DNA of 39,545 bases. It comes from Accumulibacter sp. Lineage in GTDB: Bacteria > Pseudomonadota > Gammaproteobacteria > Burkholderiales > Rhodocyclaceae. The notes under the pieces are model-generated. The model was not told where the DNA came from. It worked only from the letters and a program-made list of their open reading frames with translations, and searched no databases. Location of the stretch: assembly GCA_020049495.1 (NCBI GenBank), contig JAIFKU010000099.1, positions 1 through 39,545 of the forward strand, read 5' to 3'. This document shows positions 8,345 to 16,151 of this stretch, piece after piece (position 1 is the first letter of the stretch; each line of letters opens with the position of its first letter). The position numbers and the translations under genes are program-made.

Positions 8345-10126
8345 ATGAGTCAGATGATTGAAGTAAAGGTCCCGGATATCGGCGACTTCAAGGACGTTCC
8401 GGTAATCGAGCTGTGCGTCAGGCCGGGTGAGACCGTCGAGGCCGAGGACGCCCTCGTGACGCTCGAATCCGACAAGGCGACGATCGATATCCCCAGTCCG
8501 GCCGGCGGCGTACTCAAGGAACTCCGGGTCAAGGTCGGCGACAAGGTATCCGAAGGGTCGATTGTCGCGCTCATCGAGGCCGCTGAAGTGGCCAGTGAGG
8601 AGAAAGGAGTGAAGAGTAAGGAGTCAACAACTCCGGCTCCACAAGCACCCACGGCTCCGCTCCTCACTCCTAACCCCTCACTTCTCGCTGATCTTGAGTG
8701 CGAAATGCTCGTCCTCGGGGCCGGCCCCGGCGGTTACTCGGCAGCTTTCCGCTCGGCCGACCTCGGCCTGAAGACGGTGATCGTCGAGCGCTACGCCACG
8801 CTCGGCGGCGTCTGCCTGAACGTCGGCTGCATTCCGTCCAAGGCGCTGCTGCACGTCACCGCCGTCATCGACGAAACAGCGCACATGACGGATAGCGGCA
8901 TTACCTATGTCGCTCCGCAGATCGACCTCGACAGGCTGCGCGCGCACAAGGACAAGGTCGTCGGCAAACTGACCGGCGGTCTGGTTGGCATGGCCAAGGG
9001 GCGCAAGGTCGACATCGTGCGCGGCTACGGCAGTTTCCTCGACGCCAATCACATCGAGGTCGAACTGACCGACGGCGCCGCCCAGGACAAGACTGGTGTC
9101 AGGAAAGTGATCCGCTTCCAGAAGTGCATCATTGCCGCCGGCTCGGCGGCAATGCATCTGCCCTTCATCCCGCGCGACCCGCGTATCGTCGACTCGACCG
9201 GAGCCCTCGAACTGCGCTTAGTGCCGAAGAAAATGCTGGTCATCGGCGGCGGTATCATCGGACTGGAAATGGCGACTGTCTATTCCACCCTCGGCGCCCG
9301 CGTCGATATCGTTGAAATGCTCGACGCCCTGATGCAGGGCCCCGATCGCGACGCCGTCAAGGTCTGGGAAAAGCAAAATGCGCACCGTTTCGAACGCATC
9401 ATGCTGAAAACCAGAACGGTCGCGGTGGACGCCCGGGATGACGGCCTGTGGGTCAAATTCGAGGGCGACAACGCCCCCTCAGCCGACGCCGTACGCTACG
9501 ACATGATCCTGCAGGCCGCCGGCCGCGCACCGAACGGCAGGAAAATTGCCGCCGAAAAGGCCGGGGTCGCGATCAGCGAGCGTGGCTTCATCACCGTCGA
9601 TGCCCAGATGCGAACCAATGTGCCGCACATCTTTGCCATCGGCGACATCGTCGGCAACCCGATGCTGGCGCACAAGGCCGTGCACGAAGCCCACATCGCC
9701 GCTGAAGTTGCGGCGGGATTCAAGTCCGCATTTGATGCGTCGGTAATTCCCGGAGTCGCCTATACCCATCCGGAAGTGGCCTGGGTGGGCACCACCGAGG
9801 ATCAGGCCAAAAGAGAGGGGCGCCCGATCGAAATCGCCAGATTCCCTTGGGCGGCTTCCGGACGGGCCATCGCCAACGGCGCCGAGTACGGTTTCACCAA
9901 GCTGATCTTTGACGCGGCAACGCACCGCGTCATCGGCGGCGCCGTTGTCGGCCCGTCCGCCGGCGACATGATCGGCGAAATCTGCCTGGCCATCGAGATG
10001 GGCTGCGATGCCATCGATATCGGCAAGACCATCCACCCGCACCCGACGCTCGGCGAAACCATTGGCTTGGCGGCGGAAGTCGCTCACGGCAGTTGCACCG
10101 ACATCCCGCCAACAAGGAAAAAATAA
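8345..10126 (+). CDS. lpd: Dihydrolipoamide dehydrogenase (E3) with N-terminal lipoyl domain
   Basis: E3 (593 aa) reoxidises the dihydrolipoyl group of E2 with FAD and NAD+. Residues 1-78 are a lipoyl domain (Lys44 in ESDKATID), followed by a short linker and a complete flavoprotein: FAD motif GAGPGG (125-130), redox-active Cys157 and Cys162 in GGVCLNVGCIPSK, the NAD motif GGGIIG, and the C-terminal HPHPTLGE (His564, His566, Glu571) that completes the partner active site. Lipoyl-bearing E3 enzymes are known from Neisseria, Ralstonia and relatives. The start at 8345 begins the lipoyl domain and has GGGAGA upstream; the frame is open 29 codons earlier but overlaps aceF. It follows aceF by 13 nt. 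The linker carries the same type of inverted repeat as aceF. Confidence 0.97.
   Translation: MSQMIEVKVPDIGDFKDVPVIELCVRPGETVEAEDALVTLESDKATIDIPSPAGGVLKELRVKVGDKVSEGSIVALIEAAEVASEEKGVKSKESTTPAPQAPTAPLLTPNPSLLADLECEMLVLGAGPGGYSAAFRSADLGLKTVIVERYATLGGVCLNVGCIPSKALLHVTAVIDETAHMTDSGITYVAPQIDLDRLRAHKDKVVGKLTGGLVGMAKGRKVDIVRGYGSFLDANHIEVELTDGAAQDKTGVRKVIRFQKCIIAAGSAAMHLPFIPRDPRIVDSTGALELRLVPKKMLVIGGGIIGLEMATVYSTLGARVDIVEMLDALMQGPDRDAVKVWEKQNAHRFERIMLKTRTVAVDARDDGLWVKFEGDNAPSADAVRYDMILQAAGRAPNGRKIAAEKAGVAISERGFITVDAQMRTNVPHIFAIGDIVGNPMLAHKAVHEAHIAAEVAAGFKSAFDASVIPGVAYTHPEVAWVGTTEDQAKREGRPIEIARFPWAASGRAIANGAEYGFTKLIFDAATHRVIGGAVVGPSAGDMIGEICLAIEMGCDAIDIGKTIHPHPTLGETIGLAAEVAHGSCTDIPPTRKK
8595..8687. 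repeat. Imperfect inverted repeat inside the lpd linker
   Basis: The left arm at about 8595-8624 (GTGAGGAG, AAGGAGTGAAGAG) and the right arm at about 8660-8687 (CTCCTCACTCC, CCCTCACTTCTC) are complementary at about 15 of 21 aligned positions. They encode EEKGVKSKE and LLTPNPSLL, matching the two arms in the aceF linker. Confidence 0.6.
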
Positions 10127-10140
10127 GGGAAGAACGACCC

Positions 10141-10173
10141 AATGCCCCCACCGGCCTTGTCTGTGGGGGCATT
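10141..10173 (+). terminator. Hairpin after the pyruvate dehydrogenase operon
   Basis: AATGCCCCCAC (10141-10151) and GTGGGGGCATT (10163-10173) form a perfect 11-bp stem with an 11-nt loop, 14 nt after the lpd stop. There is no strong T-run afterwards (ACATGATC), so it may act as a 3'-end stabiliser or weak terminator. Confidence 0.6.
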
Positions 10174-10283
10174 ACATGATCAGACGGCTGCCGGGGAAGA
10201 GTCTTGCTCCTTTGCATTAAATGGAGCATTGTCTAATATCGCTGCATCCCTGATAATGCCAGATCGCTTATTGATAACCCATC

Positions 10284-11912
10284 ATGGCTCAGCCTCCCCC
10301 ATCCGTCATCAATGATCGCATCTACGTGCTGCGAACACGCTGGGAGCACTATGTCTCTGGCGGGGCATTCGAGCATTTCATTGAATTCACGGTAGCCGTC
10401 AACAGTCTGGCCGAGTACTTCAACCGCATGCGTCTGCCCGGTCTGGTGCGTATCTGTGAGGGACTGGAGAATCTGGCGCTGACCCGCCTCGGCACACCCG
10501 CTTCGCATCCGATCGGCGCGCAAGACATCAAGGTCTTGCAAGAACAGCTCAATGCCCTGCTCGATGCCGTTACCGCATCAAGACCGCCGGTTGCCGAACG
10601 CCGTGTCGATGATCATGCGACAGAGACTCCGGACTCTGAATGGATCAAGCCGCGTTCGGTATGGCTTGTCGTGGCCAGCGAAATGCATGAAATGGCTGCA
10701 GCGCTCAGAAAACAGCTCGATTTTTTTGGTTTTCAGATCCATGAAACGCAGTGGGGCGGGCAACAACCCGCCGGCGATGTGCCGCTGGCGGTTCTGTTCA
10801 TCCCATCTCCAACCCGGTCATCGAATACCGAAGAACTCGCTTATATAGCCCGCATTCGCAAGCACTGCATGGCCAGCCAGTTGATCTATCTGGGTGCGCT
10901 TCCGGCCATAGATACCATTGTCACCCTGATGCGCTCGGGTATCGATGAAACGATACCCCAAGAAGAGGGCTCGTCGCGAGTGCTCAATTGCGTCCTCGAC
11001 CTCGTTCAGCACTACGAGCCGGAAAAATTCCGCGTGCTTGTCGTCGAAGACTCGCGCGTGGCCGTAACCCTGATCCAGCGCACGCTTTCAGCACACGGCA
11101 TCGACAGCCATGCCATCCGCGACCCCGGAGCACTGCTCGATGTTATTGAATCCTATCGTCCCGACCTGATCCTGATGGATATGTACATGCCGCGCTTCAA
11201 CGGTGTCGAGGCCACGCGCGTACTGCGCCAGATGTCGGCCTATACCTCCTTGCCGATCGTCTATCTGTCGGGCGAATCCGATGTCGGCATGCAGGTTGAA
11301 GCTCTGCGCCTGGGCGGCGACCAGTTCCTGATCAAGCCCTTCAACCCGGTTCTTCTGGCGGCCGTGGTCAAGACGAAAATCGAGCGTTTCCGAGAAACCC
11401 AGCGCTCGACGCAGATCGACGGCCTGACCGCCCTGCTCAATCACACGGCGGCAAAATCCCAGTTGAAGATCATGGCCGGAAACATGACGGCACACAGAGC
11501 GCTGACAGTGGTCATGATCGACATTGATCTTTTCAAATCGGTCAACGATACCTACGGCCATCCGGTCGGCGATCAGGTCATCCGCGGCCTGGCCTGGCTG
11601 CTCAAGGGGCGCCTGCGCGCATCGGACATGATCGGTCGTTATGGTGGCGAGGAGTTCCTGATCGCGCTACCGGATGTCAGCCCGGAAAAAGCCAGACTGG
11701 TCATCGACAGTATCCGCAAGGACTTCTCGTCCCTGCCCCACGCGCATCCGAAAGGCACGCTGTTCGCTACCTTCAGTGCCGGAATCGCCTCCTATCCGGA
11801 TTTCGACACCGCGCAGAGCCTGACCGAAGCCGCCGACAACGCACTCCTCGAAGCCAAGCGCCTGGGACGTAACCGGGTGGAAAAGGCCGCCAGGCCGGCC
11901 AGCTTCCGGTAA
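10284..11912 (+). CDS. Response-regulator diguanylate cyclase (degenerate REC, REC, GGDEF)
   Basis: A 542-residue soluble signalling protein expected to make cyclic di-GMP from GTP. Residues 1-100 are a helical region I do not recognise. Residues about 124-225 look like a receiver fold without a phosphoacceptor (hydrophobic Phe-Ile where Asp is expected). Residues 249-365 are an intact receiver: Glu255/Asp256, phosphoacceptor Asp299 in LILMDMYMP, and Lys351 in LIKPF. Residues about 378-537 are a GGDEF domain with GGEEF at 454-458 and the product-inhibition site RASD at 445-448, exactly five residues before it. It should be active and feedback-inhibited, controlled by phosphorylation of Asp299; no partner kinase is in the window. 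The start lacks a clear Shine-Dalgarno sequence. TTGCAT and TAATAT, 16 nt apart near 10211-10238, are a possible promoter. Confidence 0.93.
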   Translation: MAQPPPSVINDRIYVLRTRWEHYVSGGAFEHFIEFTVAVNSLAEYFNRMRLPGLVRICEGLENLALTRLGTPASHPIGAQDIKVLQEQLNALLDAVTASRPPVAERRVDDHATETPDSEWIKPRSVWLVVASEMHEMAAALRKQLDFFGFQIHETQWGGQQPAGDVPLAVLFIPSPTRSSNTEELAYIARIRKHCMASQLIYLGALPAIDTIVTLMRSGIDETIPQEEGSSRVLNCVLDLVQHYEPEKFRVLVVEDSRVAVTLIQRTLSAHGIDSHAIRDPGALLDVIESYRPDLILMDMYMPRFNGVEATRVLRQMSAYTSLPIVYLSGESDVGMQVEALRLGGDQFLIKPFNPVLLAAVVKTKIERFRETQRSTQIDGLTALLNHTAAKSQLKIMAGNMTAHRALTVVMIDIDLFKSVNDTYGHPVGDQVIRGLAWLLKGRLRASDMIGRYGGEEFLIALPDVSPEKARLVIDSIRKDFSSLPHAHPKGTLFATFSAGIASYPDFDTAQSLTEAADNALLEAKRLGRNRVEKAARPASFR

Positions 11913-11936
11913 ACGCAGCCGGCCCCGGAATCGCCC

Positions 11937-12377
11937 TCACGATCCGAGCAGTACGCAAGCCCAGACCAGCGCCACGTTGAACAAGGTCAGCAGCACAGCG
12001 GCGCTGCCAATATCCTTGGCGCGTTTGGAAAGGTGATGCCGATCCAGTGAAACCCTATCCACAGTGGCTTCAATCGCCGAATTGAGCAATTCAACGATTA
12101 GCACCAGCAGCACGCTGGCAATCATCAGCGCACGCCCGAGTCCGCCCACCGGCAGAAAAAAGCTTGCGGGGATCAGCACCGCGGCGAGCAGCGCTTCCTG
12201 ACGAAAGGCATCTTCGCACTTGAAAGCCGCACGCAAGCCGGCCAGCGAATAATGCAAGGCATTCCATATGCGTTGCAAACCGGTTTTCCCTTTGAAAGGG
12301 CTTTCCTCAAGCACAGGCTTCTCCTTGCCAGCGACAGTAACCGGCAAGTATACCGGCTTTATTTCAGGCTTATGCAT
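11937..12377 (-). CDS. dgkA: Diacylglycerol kinase, small membrane type
   Basis: DgkA (146 aa) phosphorylates diacylglycerol to phosphatidic acid in the inner membrane. The signature ELLNSAIEATVDRVS is present, flanked by three hydrophobic segments (roughly residues 63-77, 80-95 and 122-143). It is somewhat longer than E. coli DgkA (122 aa) because of an N-terminal cytoplasmic stretch of about 30 residues; this may be a start-site question, but no better start with a ribosome site stands out. The gene begins 5 nt after the glycosyltransferase stop and so is almost certainly co-transcribed with it. In this context it would return diacylglycerol released from phospholipid to phosphatidic acid, rather than only recycling lipid from osmoregulated glucan synthesis as in E. 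coli. Confidence 0.93.
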   Translation of the reverse strand: MHKPEIKPVYLPVTVAGKEKPVLEESPFKGKTGLQRIWNALHYSLAGLRAAFKCEDAFRQEALLAAVLIPASFFLPVGGLGRALMIASVLLVLIVELLNSAIEATVDRVSLDRHHLSKRAKDIGSAAVLLTLFNVALVWACVLLGS

Positions 12378-12382
12378 TCTGC

Positions 12383-13573
12383 TCAGAGCGGCAACAGATT
12401 GAAATCGGCCTCACTACGGCTGAAATGCTTGCCGACGATCTGCCTGTATAGTTCCGCCATTTTTCCGGCGAGCCGATCATCCGACCACTCGCTGGCGTAG
12501 AGGCGACCGTCCGCGGCCAGACGACTGCGCAAGTCTGCATCGAGCAGAACTCGGCCAAGCGTCAGCGAAAAGGCATAGGGATTATCATCCGGGATGATCG
12601 CCCCGCGACCTGCGCCGAGAATATCGAGCGTTCCCATCTCAGCCAGCGCCACCACCGGCAGACCGGCCGCCATTGCTTCGAGCAGAACCAACCCCTGGGT
12701 CTCGGTCCGCGACGCAAAGGCAAAAACGTCTGCCGCCGCATAACAGTCAGGGAGTTCCGTCTGGCGATCGAGATAGCCGATGAACTGGACGCTATCGTGC
12801 AACCCCCGATCAACGACGGTCTGGCGAAGCTGGCGCAGCGCCGGCCCCTCTCCGGCAATCAGCAGCAGAATGTCCGGTACCGCTTCGCGCGCCAGATCGA
12901 CCGCGTCGAGCAGGAAAGCGATATTTTTTTCATGCGCCACACGGCCGACAAAGAGCGCGACCGGACGTGATTCGTCGATGCCAAAGCGCAGGCGGAACGA
13001 TGATCGACCGCAATTGGCTGCAGTCTGTATCGGGATGCCCGTAGGCAGCACATGCATTGGCGAGGTCACGCCGTATCCGCTCAGCCGTTGGTGAATCGCC
13101 TTTGACGGTACGATGACGGCGTCGAGTGCGTTGCACTGCCGGCGGGAAAAGCGGCGCGCCAGTGCACGCAACCAGGCCGCCGGAATCAGCGGCGCATAGT
13201 GTTTCAGGTATTCCTCGAACAGCGTATGGTAAGTTGCAATCACCGGCAATCCATAGCGGCGTGCGGCACTGCATCCGGCATAGTGGGCAACAAATGGCGT
13301 CTGCACATGAATCAGGTCGCAGCCCTGCTCGACCGCATGTTCAACGGCATCGTGCATACGCCCCCAACGCACCAGTCTATCTTCCGGGTCACCCGGAACC
13401 GCTCGTGAAGGAACGCGGGCAATCCACGATTCGGCGCAAGGCTGTCCATAGTCGGGGGCCACCAGGCTGACTTCAACGCCATGCGCCCGCAAGGCCTGTC
13501 TATAAGTCTGGATCGCGGTTGAGACGCCATTGATCCTGGGAAAATAGACATCCGAAACCATCACGACACGCAT
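12383..13573 (-). CDS. GT4 family glycosyltransferase, possible diacylglycerol glycosyltransferase
   Basis: A 396-residue GT-B fold glycosyltransferase of family GT4. The N-terminal domain begins SDVYFPRINGVST, a pattern shared by MgtA-like mannosyltransferases and by the SqdX/Agt group that transfers sugar to diacylglycerol. The nucleotide-sugar domain has VGRVAHEKN near 215 and the retaining-enzyme EX7E motif in ETQGLVLLE. No signal peptide or membrane span is seen; such enzymes act at the cytoplasmic membrane surface. Its first 13 bases overlap the end of the upstream metallophosphatase gene and dgkA follows after 5 nt, so the three form one unit. From context I infer that it glycosylates diacylglycerol, as Agt does next to PlcP in other bacteria. 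The sugar donor and acceptor are unproven. Confidence 0.85.
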   Translation of the reverse strand: MRVVMVSDVYFPRINGVSTAIQTYRQALRAHGVEVSLVAPDYGQPCAESWIARVPSRAVPGDPEDRLVRWGRMHDAVEHAVEQGCDLIHVQTPFVAHYAGCSAARRYGLPVIATYHTLFEEYLKHYAPLIPAAWLRALARRFSRRQCNALDAVIVPSKAIHQRLSGYGVTSPMHVLPTGIPIQTAANCGRSSFRLRFGIDESRPVALFVGRVAHEKNIAFLLDAVDLAREAVPDILLLIAGEGPALRQLRQTVVDRGLHDSVQFIGYLDRQTELPDCYAAADVFAFASRTETQGLVLLEAMAAGLPVVALAEMGTLDILGAGRGAIIPDDNPYAFSLTLGRVLLDADLRSRLAADGRLYASEWSDDRLAGKMAELYRQIVGKHFSRSEADFNLLPL

Positions 13574-14355
13574 GCCACTTCCTCCATGTTTTCGTTGCTG
13601 TGGAGCAATTCCGTACTGCCCCAGGCAATCAGTTCAAGACGACCATCGAAGTGCTCGACGATGGCGGTACAACTATCGACCCAGTCGCCGCAGTTCACAT
13701 AACTGACCCCGTCGATTTCGCGGATCACGGCGCTGTGGATATGACCGCAGATGATGCCATCCAGACCGCGCTGGCGTGCCGCACGCAGCGCAGCATCCTC
13801 GAAATCGAAGATGAACTGCAGCGCTTTCTTCACCCGCCGTTTGGCGTAACCGGCCAGCGACCAGTAGCAGGTCATGCCGAAACGCCGGCGAATGAACGAC
13901 ACGATAGAATTCAGGCGCACCAGCACGTCATACATGACGTCGCCGAGTACGGCGACCCAGCGATGGTGCCGGGTAATCTGGTCGAACTCGTCGCCATGCA
14001 GTAGCAGGAAGCGGCGCCCGTCAGCCAGTTCATGCACGTATTCGCCAACCACCTCGATATCCCCGAACGCAATTCCGAGGTAATCGCGCAAGGCTTCGTC
14101 GTGGTTGCCCGGGATGAAGACCACCCGTTCGCCACGCCGCGCACGCTTGAGGATTTTCTGCACAATGGTGTTCTGTGCGGCGGTCCAGACGATGCTCCGG
14201 CGCATGGCCCAGAAGTCGACAATGTCACCGACGAGAAATACATTCTCGGCCACATAACTACGCAGAAATTCGAGCAGACGATCCGCCTGGCAGGCACGCG
14301 TGCCCAAATGGATATCAGAAAGGAAAATCGAGCGGACTGTCGGCATGCCGCGCAT
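13561..14355 (-). CDS. PlcP/LpxH-like metallophosphatase, probable phospholipid phosphodiesterase
   Basis: A 264-residue calcineurin-type phosphoesterase of the UDP-2,3-diacylglucosamine hydrolase group (COG2908). Metal ligands are clear: SDIHLG (Asp14, His16), GDIVDFW, GNHD, HGDEFD and GHIH. Genuine LpxH has GNRD rather than GNHD and a different central region; the opening SDIHLGTRACQADRLLEFL resembles PlcP, the phospholipase C-like enzyme that degrades phospholipid under phosphate limitation. It is therefore more likely a phospholipid-cleaving enzyme than the lipid A enzyme. The overlap with a GT4 glycosyltransferase gene and the following dgkA support this. The start is uncertain: Met4 (14346) is an alternative, and a Pho-like element ends only 14 nt before 14355. 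Neither start has a good Shine-Dalgarno sequence. Confidence 0.85.
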   Translation of the reverse strand: MRGMPTVRSIFLSDIHLGTRACQADRLLEFLRSYVAENVFLVGDIVDFWAMRRSIVWTAAQNTIVQKILKRARRGERVVFIPGNHDEALRDYLGIAFGDIEVVGEYVHELADGRRFLLLHGDEFDQITRHHRWVAVLGDVMYDVLVRLNSIVSFIRRRFGMTCYWSLAGYAKRRVKKALQFIFDFEDAALRAARQRGLDGIICGHIHSAVIREIDGVSYVNCGDWVDSCTAIVEHFDGRLELIAWGSTELLHSNENMEEVACVS

Positions 14356-14369
14356 GTTGCGCAGAATCC

Positions 14370-14398
14370 GTTACAAATCGATGTCATTTCCGTGACAT
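14370..14398 (-). promoter_or_regulatory. Pho-box-like triple half-sites before the PlcP-like gene
   Basis: Read on the minus strand: ATGTCAC, GGAA, ATGACAT, CGAT, TTGTAAC. These are three 7-mers at strict 11-nt spacing, the layout of PhoB sites (CTGTCAT-N4-CTGTCAT). Each half-site matches about 5 of 7. The segment also contains a perfect dyad, ATGTCA-N6-TGACAT (14381-14398), so it could be an operator of another type, and on the plus strand it could serve rpiA. Confidence 0.45.
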
Positions 14399-14536
14399 TT
14401 CCGATTTCCCGACTGGCAGGCTGCCGTTTGCCGGTGCGTCCGGCCCACGGCACTAGCCAGGCGACACATATCCTGTCATCACAGCGCCCAATTCGTTAGA
14501 ATGGCAGCCGATGATCAACAACCGGATACGCAATTC

Positions 14537-15199
14537 ATGACGCAGGACGAACTCAAGCAGGCAGTGGCGCGTGCCGCACTGAACTATGTGGTCGAAGGCA
14601 AACTTGTCGGGGTGGGTACGGGTTCAACCGCCCGGCTGTTCATCGAGGCACTGGCCGGTATGAAGGACAGGATCGCCGGGGCCGTGGCCAGTTCCGAAGA
14701 CACCCAGCGACGGCTGGAAGGTCACGGCATCAGGGTCTTCGACCTCAACGACATCACCGAACTTCCGGTTTATATCGATGGCGCCGACGAGATCAATGTC
14801 GAGATGCACATGATCAAAGGGGGGGGTGGCGCCCTGACGCGCGAGAAAATCGTCTCCGCCGTCGCCACCAAGTTTGTCTGCATTGCTGACGGATCAAAGC
14901 TGGTCGAGGTCCTCGGCAAGTTTCCGCTGCCGGTCGAAGTCATCCCGATGGCACGCGCGCATGTTGCGCGCGAACTGACCCGGCTGGGCGGCATCCCGTT
15001 GGTTCGCGAGGGCTTCATCACGGACAACGGAAACCTGATCCTGGACGTTAAGGGATTGCAGATTGTCGACCCGGTCGATCTTGAAACGCGCATCAACCAG
15101 ATCGTCGGCGTAGTTAGCAACGGCCTCTTTGCCCACCGCCCGGCCGATGTCTGCCTGATCGGGACGAGCCAGGGCGTGCAGACACTGAAAGCAGACTGA
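14537..15199 (+). CDS. rpiA: Ribose-5-phosphate isomerase A
   Basis: RpiA (220 aa, E. coli 219) interconverts ribose-5-phosphate and ribulose-5-phosphate in the pentose phosphate pathway. The sequence opens [15 protein letters not shown], which aligns with the E. coli N-terminus, so I place the start at 14537 although the frame is open from 14501. The phosphate-binding [13 protein letters not shown], the active-site region DGADEIN, and [12 protein letters not shown] are all intact. No strong ribosome site is visible at either start. It is divergent from the lipid cassette and followed by phoU; a Pho-box-like element overlaps its stop codon. It complements the transketolase at the left end of the window. 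Confidence 0.96.
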   Translation: MTQDELKQAVARAALNYVVEGKLVGVGTGSTARLFIEALAGMKDRIAGAVASSEDTQRRLEGHGIRVFDLNDITELPVYIDGADEINVEMHMIKGGGGALTREKIVSAVATKFVCIADGSKLVEVLGKFPLPVEVIPMARAHVARELTRLGGIPLVREGFITDNGNLILDVKGLQIVDPVDLETRINQIVGVVSNGLFAHRPADVCLIGTSQGVQTLKAD

Positions 15200-15213
15200 A
15201 ACATAACTGTAAC
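15185..15213 (+). promoter_or_regulatory. Pho-box-like triple half-sites before phoU
   Basis: CTGAAAG (15185-15191), CTGAAAC (15196-15202) and CTGTAAC (15207-15213) are direct 7-mers separated by 4-nt spacers (CAGA, ATAA), the exact 11-nt rhythm of PhoB binding sites. The first two overlap the last rpiA codons and stop. The last half-site is the best match to CTGTCAT/C. phoU starts 61 nt downstream. Confidence 0.6.
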
Positions 15214-15274
15214 TTTCCCGGGGTAAGCTTCAAGAAACCCTATTCCCGTGCCCAATCATTCCGGAGCAAGAAGC

Positions 15275-15976
15275 ATGAGCGACCACACTTCCAAGAATTT
15301 CGATCTTGAACTCGAAAGTCTGCGCACGCGGGTCCTGCAAATGGGCGGCCTGGCCGAACAACAGGTGCGCAAGGCGATGGAAGGCCTCTACAGTGGCGAT
15401 CAGCCGCTGCTTGAGAATGTCATCCGTGACGATGAGCGCATCAACCAGATGGAGATCGAAATCGATGCTCTGTGTAATCAGGTCATCGCCAAGCGGCAGC
15501 CGACGGCCATCGATCTGCGCATGATCGTCTCCGTCCTCAAGGCCATAGCCGACCTTGAGCGTGTCGGTGACAAGGCACGCAAAATCGCCCGCCTCGGCAT
15601 CGCCCTTTCGAAGCAGCCGGTCGTCAGCACGCTGAATGTCGAACTGACGCATATGGCCGACACGGCGTTGAAGATGCTGCGCCTCTCGCTTGACGGCTTT
15701 GCCCGGCTGGACGTCAGCCTGGGTACCGAGGCGATGCATCTCGATGCGTCGGTCAACTCGGAGTATCAGGCCGTGGCCCGCCAGTTGATCACCTACATGA
15801 TGGAAGACCCGCGCACCATCACCCGATCGCTGGATATTCTTTCCATCGCCAAGGCCATCGAACGTATCGGTGACCATGCGACCAACATCGCCGAATATGT
15901 GGTCTACATGGTCAAAGGATTGAATGTGCGCCACGCCACGGCCGAGGAAATTGAAGCGCAGCTTGCCGGCAACTGA
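15275..15976 (+). CDS. phoU: Phosphate-signalling regulator PhoU
   Basis: PhoU (233 aa) is a cytoplasmic helical protein that connects the Pst phosphate transporter to the PhoR/PhoB two-component system and limits phosphate uptake. It has two repeated three-helix domains, each with the E/DxxxD metal-cluster pattern: ERVGDKARKIARLG in the first and ERIGDHATNIAEYV in the second. The start at 15275 (MSDHTSKNFDLEL) has GGAG eight bases upstream; nine upstream in-frame codons are not needed. Unlike E. coli, where phoU ends the pst operon, here it stands alone after rpiA, with no pst genes in the window. A Pho-box-like element precedes it, suggesting induction in phosphate limitation. Confidence 0.96.
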   Translation: MSDHTSKNFDLELESLRTRVLQMGGLAEQQVRKAMEGLYSGDQPLLENVIRDDERINQMEIEIDALCNQVIAKRQPTAIDLRMIVSVLKAIADLERVGDKARKIARLGIALSKQPVVSTLNVELTHMADTALKMLRLSLDGFARLDVSLGTEAMHLDASVNSEYQAVARQLITYMMEDPRTITRSLDILSIAKAIERIGDHATNIAEYVVYMVKGLNVRHATAEEIEAQLAGN

Positions 15977-16107
15977 TTTCTGCCGGGGCACCCTGCTCAC
16001 AACTTAAGCATTTTTGTCGAAGCGGACCACCACGTAACGTCGATTTGTACGGTTGCTCCTCTTTTTCGGACTGCAACTGCCGGAGCGGAACTGACCAGCC
16101 GCAAAAC

Positions 16108-16135
16108 AACAAGGCTCCGTGCGGAGCCTTGTTTT
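16108..16135. terminator. Bidirectional terminator between phoU and yggX
   Basis: AACAAGGCTCC and GGAGCCTTGTT form a perfect 11-bp stem around GTGC, followed by TTTT on the plus strand and TGTTTTG on the minus strand. It lies between the convergent genes phoU and yggX and can serve both. Confidence 0.8.
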
Positions 16136-16151
16136 CGGTAAACCGGGGCGC

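Noticed and set aside
13561-14355. Calling this gene lpxH (lipid A synthesis)
   Set aside because: It has GNHD where LpxH has GNRD, a different central region, and sits with a glycosyltransferase and dgkA. PlcP-like is the better reading, though not certain.
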